A DNA stretch of 28,963 nucleotides from Candidatus Falkowbacteria bacterium CG10_big_fil_rev_8_21_14_0_10_39_9 (GTDB lineage Bacteria; Patescibacteriota; Patescibacteriia; Patescibacteriales; UBA12465): contig PFAQ01000056.1 in the NCBI GenBank assembly GCA_002778645.1, positions 1 to 28,963 of the forward strand. The letters are read 5' to 3'. This document shows, one piece after another, positions 24,578-28,963 of this stretch. Positions within the stretch are counted from its first letter, which is position 1. Every line of letters starts with the position of its first letter. Made by a program: the position numbers and the translations under genes. Under the pieces are notes generated by a model. That model worked only from the letters and a program-made list of their open reading frames with translations. It was not told the origin of the DNA and did no database searches.

Positions 24578-24874
24578 ATGGATATCCAAGACCTCCTAAA
24601 GAATATTAAAGTTTTAACCGAGGAACAAATTGAGAGAAAATTAGATGAGTTAGTTAAAAGAAACTATCACTTTTCCAATCTTGATGAAAAAAATAAAAAG
24701 ACAGTTCTAAATTTGATTAATGAATACAAAGACAGTATTAAACATGGAATTGCGATTACTGCTCATCGCATTCAAAGAGATATTTATCCCCTATATGAAA
24801 ACCGGTTAAGCCTCGGCCTAACCAAAAAAGATATTGATGACCTTAAAAATATTTTGAATGCCTTTAAAGCTTAA
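24578..24874 (+). CDS. 98-aa helical protein, unknown function
   Basis: The product is soluble, charged and predicted all-helical, beginning MDIQDLLKNIKVLTEEQIER; it has no cysteine, signal peptide or membrane segment, and I recognise no family. It has its own extended -10 promoter, arranged back to back with the promoter of the CsoR-family repressor, with the likely operator 6 bp from its -35. It may therefore be controlled by the same repressor. Its end overlaps the end of the convergent methyltransferase gene by 11 bp. No Shine-Dalgarno. A real gene is likely given the clear promoter and the amino acid composition. Confidence 0.7.
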   Translation: MDIQDLLKNIKVLTEEQIERKLDELVKRNYHFSNLDEKNKKTVLNLINEYKDSIKHGIAITAHRIQRDIYPLYENRLSLGLTKKDIDDLKNILNAFKA

Positions 24875-25568
24875 GGGTTTTTAAAGCGATATAATAGTTA
24901 AATTTATCTCTCATCACCTTAACTATCTTCAAATTAGCCTGATGGCTAATTTTTTTTAGCTCCGAGAGAGAAAAGGCATGATAATAACGCAAACTAGTTT
25001 TAATCCCTTCCGTGTTTTTCCAGAAGAATAAGACATCACCCCAGTCTAATTTATTCTTAGTCAATAAATATTTAAAATAACTCCCAAAAATTAACTTTAA
25101 ATACTTAGCCTGAGACCAGAGATTCCAAACACTAATAATTATTTCTCCTCCCGACGCTAACTTTTGGGCCATCTGTCTCAAAGCTTCAACCTGCAATTTC
25201 TTGCCCGGCAAGTGATGTAAAACGGCCACACTAAAAATATAATCAAAATTATTTTCTTTAATCCGGTTTAAAGTCAAAACATCCTCCACGAGAAAGTTAT
25301 AGTTGGGATAATTCTTTTGCGCTAACTCTATCAACTCAGCACTATTATCAGTCCCCAAATAATGAATCGACTTGTCGGAAAAAACCTCCAACAAACGGCC
25401 ATTACCACAACCCACATCTAAAACTCTGGATCTAGGTCTAACAGCACTGGCTAGTTCGGCTAAAATAGGCCAAATTTGCTTCTTTCTGGTGGTATTAAAA
25501 TCAACCGCAATATTGTTATAATTATGTCTGACAATTTCCAATATTTTATTTTGTGTAGCCTCATTCAT
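24864..25568 (-). CDS. Class I SAM methyltransferase, Trm9/ALKBH8-like
   Basis: The 234-aa protein has SAM motif I VLDVGCGNGRLL (49-60), an acidic residue after strand 2 (GTDNS, Asp74), VAVLHHL (114-120) and a post-motif GGEIIISVWNLWSQ (140-153). The opening HNYNNIAVDFNTTRKKQIWP (15-34) and RYYHAFSLSEL (194-204) resemble the Trm9/ALKBH8 methyltransferases, which finish the wobble-uridine modification of tRNA in eukaryotes; this is a resemblance from memory, and the bacterial substrate is unknown. It starts 4 bp after the recQ stop, so the two are co-transcribed. It converges with the 98-aa gene. Confidence 0.85.
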   Translation of the reverse strand: MNEATQNKILEIVRHNYNNIAVDFNTTRKKQIWPILAELASAVRPRSRVLDVGCGNGRLLEVFSDKSIHYLGTDNSAELIELAQKNYPNYNFLVEDVLTLNRIKENNFDYIFSVAVLHHLPGKKLQVEALRQMAQKLASGGEIIISVWNLWSQAKYLKLIFGSYFKYLLTKNKLDWGDVLFFWKNTEGIKTSLRYYHAFSLSELKKISHQANLKIVKVMRDKFNYYIALKTLKL

Positions 25569-25572
25569 ACCG

Positions 25573-27324
25573 TTAATAATTACCTAAATAACTAATAGTT
25601 TTAACAGTTGGACCTTTTTTCAAGCAAACATCACACTGACCACATTTTTTCGAATTATGATCGCCAAAATAACTTAGAATATATTGTTGACGACAAGTTT
25701 CAGAATAGACATAAGACTCCATCTCATCTAATTTTTCATAGGCGCGCCGTTCTTTATTTTTCAGAGCCGAAAAATCCAAAGTCAAATCAGCCGGAGGCAC
25801 CGACTTCAACACCTTGATTTCAGTTCCCTTAAACGGCGGACGATATTCTAATAATCCCTGTTCTTCTAATTTCTTAATGGTTCTAAGCAGCGCTTCGCGC
25901 TTGACCTGGATAATCACCGAAATTTCTTCCAAGCTAATCTCCCAGCCTTTTTTCAGTTCGCTACTAAAACGCTCCGTCAATTTGGTAAAAACTTCAATCT
26001 GAGTTTTAGCTCTCTTGCCCAGTGACTCGAACATCGAACCATATTCAGCCTTAGATTGTAAAAAGGCATTAGTAGTTTTTTCGTTAGGTCTAGTAATATA
26101 TCCTTCGCGCTCCAAAATCTTCAGCGCTGTTCCGATTGCCATTTCTGGCACTGGTTCTGACAGCTTCTGCCCCAACTCCGAATAGGTAATCAAAATTGAC
26201 TCACCCGGATTATCGTTGGCGCGACGACGCAGAAAATCATAGATCTCTAGAATAATATGCGACCCCGGGTTATCACCTTTAATAAAAAACTCGCGCAAAT
26301 AGCGATCTTTAGGGGAGTATAATAACAAACAAAAACTACTCTCACCATCGCGACCAGCGCGACCGGCTTCTTGGTAATAAGCTTCAATGGTGCCAGGCAT
26401 ATCATGATGAATCACAAAACGAATATCTTTTTTGTTGATTCCTAGACCAAAAGCATTGGTTGCTACCACCACCTGAGCCGCACCGCTCATAAAACTATTT
26501 TGCACCCACTCTCGGCTTTCTGAATCCATACCAGCATGATAAGTAACGGCAGAAACGTCATGAGCGGTTAAAATATCTGCTAGTTCATCCGCCTTACTGC
26601 GAGTCCCCACATAAACAATACCAGATTGTGCTGGCGCACTTCGAATAAAATCCACAATCATATCAATCTTGGCGCGATCATTTAAAGAAGCGACACCAAA
26701 CTGTAAATTAGGCCGAGCAAAACCAGTGACAATCATGGTGGGGCCTATCAGATGAAGTTGTTTGACAATGTCATCACGAACTTCGGGTGTAGCGGTCGCT
26801 GTCAAAACTACCACCGGAGGATTACCAATTGAGTTAATGGTTTGGTGCAATCTCAAATAACTCGGACGGAAATCATGACCCCATTGGCTAATACAATGAG
26901 CTTCGTCAATGGCAAAAAGGGCAACTTTAAATTCGCGTAAACTTTCTAAAAAAGCTTGGTTATAAAAACGTTCCGGGGCGATATAAACTATTTTACATTC
27001 CCCCGATTTAATTTGAGCTAATCTTTGGTCAACCTCAGATTGAGAAATAGAAGAGTTAATAAAAGTAGCTGGGATACCAACCTGGAGTAAAGAATCAACC
27101 TGGTCCTTCATTAAGGAAATTAACGGTGAAATTACAATTGTAATTCCGTCTAGCACTAAGGCGGATAACTGAAAAATTAATGACTTGCCGCCACCGGTGG
27201 GCATTACCACTACTGTATTTTTTCCAGCCAAAACACTATCAATCGCCTCTTCTTGGCCGGGACGAAAGCTTTCATAACCAAAATGGATTTTAAGTAATTG
27301 TAATAACGCCTGTTTTTTATTCAT
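25573..27324 (-). CDS. recQ: RecQ-family ATP-dependent DNA helicase
   Basis: The 583-aa protein is a 3'-5' DNA helicase of recombination and repair. Motif I reads PTGGGKS (42-48, Lys47), motif II DEAH (140-143) followed by the RecQ aromatic loop CISQWGHDFRPSY, and motif VI QEAGRAGRDG (318-327). A winged-helix region follows (about 350-510). The zinc cysteines (544, 561, 564, 567; CRQQYILSYFG...CGQCDVC) lie at the very C-terminus, after the winged helices; in E. coli RecQ they come directly after the helicase core. There is no HRDC domain. This order resembles the RecQ branch common in Bacteroidetes. It lies 49 bp or more after the folD terminator. Confidence 0.93.
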   Translation of the reverse strand: MNKKQALLQLLKIHFGYESFRPGQEEAIDSVLAGKNTVVVMPTGGGKSLIFQLSALVLDGITIVISPLISLMKDQVDSLLQVGIPATFINSSISQSEVDQRLAQIKSGECKIVYIAPERFYNQAFLESLREFKVALFAIDEAHCISQWGHDFRPSYLRLHQTINSIGNPPVVVLTATATPEVRDDIVKQLHLIGPTMIVTGFARPNLQFGVASLNDRAKIDMIVDFIRSAPAQSGIVYVGTRSKADELADILTAHDVSAVTYHAGMDSESREWVQNSFMSGAAQVVVATNAFGLGINKKDIRFVIHHDMPGTIEAYYQEAGRAGRDGESSFCLLLYSPKDRYLREFFIKGDNPGSHIILEIYDFLRRRANDNPGESILITYSELGQKLSEPVPEMAIGTALKILEREGYITRPNEKTTNAFLQSKAEYGSMFESLGKRAKTQIEVFTKLTERFSSELKKGWEISLEEISVIIQVKREALLRTIKKLEEQGLLEYRPPFKGTEIKVLKSVPPADLTLDFSALKNKERRAYEKLDEMESYVYSETCRQQYILSYFGDHNSKKCGQCDVCLKKGPTVKTISYLGNY

Positions 27325-27369
27325 ATCTTTTGATAAACAGATTAAACAAATTTATTAACTTGATGAGAC

Positions 27370-27395
27370 AAAAAACCAAGGAGCTTTCCTGGTTT
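27370..27395 (-). terminator. Intrinsic terminator overlapping the folD stop
   Basis: Minus strand: AAACCAGGA, loop, TCCTTGGTTT, then a run of T (six, complement of 27370-27375). The 5' arm begins within the folD stop codon (27394-27396). Confidence 0.8.
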
Positions 27396-28257
27396 ATTGA
27401 TTATTGAGTTTCTTTCTTTTAAATATCTCCCAGACATTCTTAAACAACAAGGCGATAGTCATTGGACCGACGCCGCCCGGCACCGGGGTCAGATAAGAAG
27501 CGACATCTTTAACATCTTCAGCGTCAACATCACCCAAGACCTTACCGCCCAACTTAGTAATCCCAATATCAATTATCACCACTCCTGGCTTCAGCATTTC
27601 TTTCTTCACAAAATGCGGTAGGCCTAAAGCGGTAATTAAAATATCGGCCTCTAAACTAACTTTTTTAATAGCCTCATATTTTAAATTACTTTCAACTTCA
27701 CTTAATTTATTAAAATTACCTACCGGACAAAGATTAACTAAGGCCCCCTCTTTTTCCAAAATTTGTTTTAACGATTCGCCAAAAATACTAGAGTTAAATA
27801 AAACGCAGATTTTCTTACCCAACAAGGAGCACTTAATTTCCTCAAGCATTATTAGAACAGAAGCAAAAACTGGCGAGACAATATAATCTGGATGATTGGG
27901 ATGAAAACCGTCCACATCTTTATTAGGATCAATAGCTGCAATTACTTTGTCAGTATCAAAAATATCCGGCAATGGTAACTGGACTAAGATGCCGTCAATC
28001 ATTTCATCAATATTCAAAAAATCAACCACTCCCAAAAGTTCACCGGCAGAAGTAGCATCTTCCAAACGATACAAATGAGTATCAACACCGACTTTTTTAG
28101 CTTCAATCTCTTTGAGAGAAACATAAAGCTTAGAGTCCGGGCGATCATTGGCCAAAATAATAGCCAAGTTAGGTCTTGGCCCGTTGAGCTGATGAATTTC
28201 CAGCGCTACCTGATCTTTGATTCTCTCGGCAATTTTTTTGCCATCGATTAACTTCAT
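27394..28257 (-). CDS. folD: FolD: methylene-THF dehydrogenase/cyclohydrolase, diverged
   Basis: The 287-aa protein belongs to FolD, which interconverts methylene- and formyl-tetrahydrofolate. Catalytic Lys49 (YVSLKEIEAKK, 45-55), Gln93 in DGILVQLPLP (88-97), Asp116 in DVDG (114-117) and PVPGGVGPMT (258-267) are intact. The nucleotide-binding half is altered: the usual PCTP loop reads VSPVFASV (127-134), the GRSNIVGKP motif reads FNSSIFGES (154-162), and about 14 residues are inserted before ADILITALG (204-212). The cyclohydrolase step seems intact, while NAD(P) use may be changed or lost. The ATG comes 1 bp after the glyA stop, so the two genes form a one-carbon operon. Confidence 0.9.
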   Translation of the reverse strand: MKLIDGKKIAERIKDQVALEIHQLNGPRPNLAIILANDRPDSKLYVSLKEIEAKKVGVDTHLYRLEDATSAGELLGVVDFLNIDEMIDGILVQLPLPDIFDTDKVIAAIDPNKDVDGFHPNHPDYIVSPVFASVLIMLEEIKCSLLGKKICVLFNSSIFGESLKQILEKEGALVNLCPVGNFNKLSEVESNLKYEAIKKVSLEADILITALGLPHFVKKEMLKPGVVIIDIGITKLGGKVLGDVDAEDVKDVASYLTPVPGGVGPMTIALLFKNVWEIFKRKKLNNQ

Positions 28258-28258
28258 A

Positions 28259-28963
28259 TTATTTAGGGGTAGGAAATTGTAAACACAGAGTTTTGACCTC
28301 TTGCTTTAAATTATTTAGATAAGCCACATCATCCTTGTGAGTTAAGGCGGCATCGATTAAATCCACTATTTGTTTTGTCTCACCTATTCCCATTCCCCGG
28401 GTCGTAACAGCTGGGGTACCAATTCTGACACCTGAGGGGTTCATCGGTGGATTAGGATCATTAGGAATAGTAGAGCGAGAAACTGAAATACCCACTTGTT
28501 CCAAGACTTTTTCCACCTCCTTACCGCTCAATCCCTTGTTACTTAAATCTAAAACAAATAAATGATTATCAGTTCCGCCGGAAACAATCTTGTAACCTAA
28601 GGCTAAAAAGTTAGTAGCCATCGCCTGAGCATTTAAAATTATTTTCTTAGCATATTCCTTAAACTCCGGTTTCAGAGCTTCACCAAAAGCCACAGCTTTA
28701 GCAGCTGTGATATGATCATGGGGTCCGCCTTGCATGCCGGGAAAAACAGCCCGATCCACTTGCTTAGCAAATTGTTCCTGACACATAATGATAGCGCCCC
28801 GAGGACCACGCAAAGTTTTGTGAGTAGTAGTGGAGACGACATCAAAGAATGGTACTGGATTGGCTAATTCTCCCGCGGCAATTAGACCGGCAATATGAGC
28901 AATGTCCGCAAAGGTATAAGCACCAACCTCGTCAGCAATTTCCTTGAAATGTTTCCAGTCAAT
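28259..28963 (-). CDS. glyA: Serine hydroxymethyltransferase, C-terminal part (cut by window end)
   Basis: The frame stays open to the window end, so the true start lies outside; the first Met at 28813 is internal. The visible 234 residues begin IDWKHFKEIADEVGAYTF and include DIAHIAGLIAAG, then VVSTTTHKTLRGPRG with the PLP-binding lysine (codon 28817-28819), and GGTDNHLFVLDLSNKGLSG and RIGTPAVTTRGMG further on. GlyA converts serine and tetrahydrofolate to glycine and methylene-tetrahydrofolate, the substrate of FolD, whose gene follows after 1 bp. No odd residue is seen in the part present. Confidence 0.97.
   Translation of the reverse strand: MDWKHFKEIADEVGAYTFADIAHIAGLIAAGELANPVPFFDVVSTTTHKTLRGPRGAIIMCQEQFAKQVDRAVFPGMQGGPHDHITAAKAVAFGEALKPEFKEYAKKIILNAQAMATNFLALGYKIVSGGTDNHLFVLDLSNKGLSGKEVEKVLEQVGISVSRSTIPNDPNPPMNPSGVRIGTPAVTTRGMGIGETKQIVDLIDAALTHKDDVAYLNNLKQEVKTLCLQFPTPK

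Noticed and set aside
28259..28813. Separate short gene starting at Met 28813
   Set aside because: The frame continues upstream to the window end with clear serine hydroxymethyltransferase sequence including the PLP lysine.
1..28963. tRNA, rRNA, CRISPR array or intact insertion sequence
   Set aside because: I saw no cloverleaf-like sequence, no regularly spaced repeats and no complete transposase.

Overview
The window is an AT-rich bacterial chromosome segment of about 29 kb, carrying parts or all of 25 protein genes I can support. The gene content suggests a Patescibacteria (Candidate Phyla Radiation) genome: a short Mur ligase without the usual first domain, a small VirB2/TrbC-like pilin with the CPR-style 'GGN.E.V.KA..RI..AIIG' segment, an ADP-forming acetyl-CoA synthetase, a diverged FolD, and compact genes with almost no Shine-Dalgarno sequences. 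I cannot fix the lineage further; an ABY1-type group would be my guess. No tRNA, rRNA, CRISPR array or intact mobile element is visible.

Layout. (1) 1-4232, minus strand: a predicted operon of a 484-aa anchored extracytoplasmic protein, a 70-aa two-helix membrane protein, ADP-forming acetyl-CoA synthetase and murJ (cut by the window edge). (2) 4272-11700, minus: rpoB-rpoC with its own strong promoter, a roughly 200-nt leader and an intrinsic terminator; DnaA-box-like sequences sit just upstream of the -35. (3) 11702-17626, minus: MurE-like ligase, ftsK, glycogen synthase and a pilin-like protein. (4) 17704-21010, plus: polysaccharide flippase, RluA-type pseudouridine synthase, and a lipoprotein with a DsbA/GILT-like thioredoxin fold. 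(5) 21011-21654: a gene-poor patch with a small secreted protein ORF, a 35-bp near-perfect palindrome and a decayed IS30-type transposase start. (6) 21655-24480, minus: a redox cluster of CsoR-family repressor, thioredoxin, glutamate-type dehydrogenase and thioredoxin reductase, with a divergent 98-aa gene. (7) 24864-28963, minus: Trm9-like methyltransferase, RecQ, then FolD and GlyA (cut by the window edge).

How the genes work together. Regions 1 to 4 mix cell-envelope building (MurJ, MurE-like, FtsK, flippase, pilin) with core transcription. Region 6 looks like a thiol-redox unit: the CsoR-family protein keeps two of the three metal-ligand positions (Cys30, Cys59) but has Glu instead of His at the third, as expected for a persulfide or thiol sensor of the CstR kind rather than a copper sensor. 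A G/C-tract inverted repeat lies between the -35 and -10 of its own promoter, so autoregulation is likely. Together with the DsbA-like lipoprotein 1.5 kb away, this is the most distinctive system in the window. GlyA-FolD is a one-carbon unit, but the FolD nucleotide-binding half is altered while its cyclohydrolase residues remain.

All statements rest on reading the sequence and on remembered family signatures; no searches were run.
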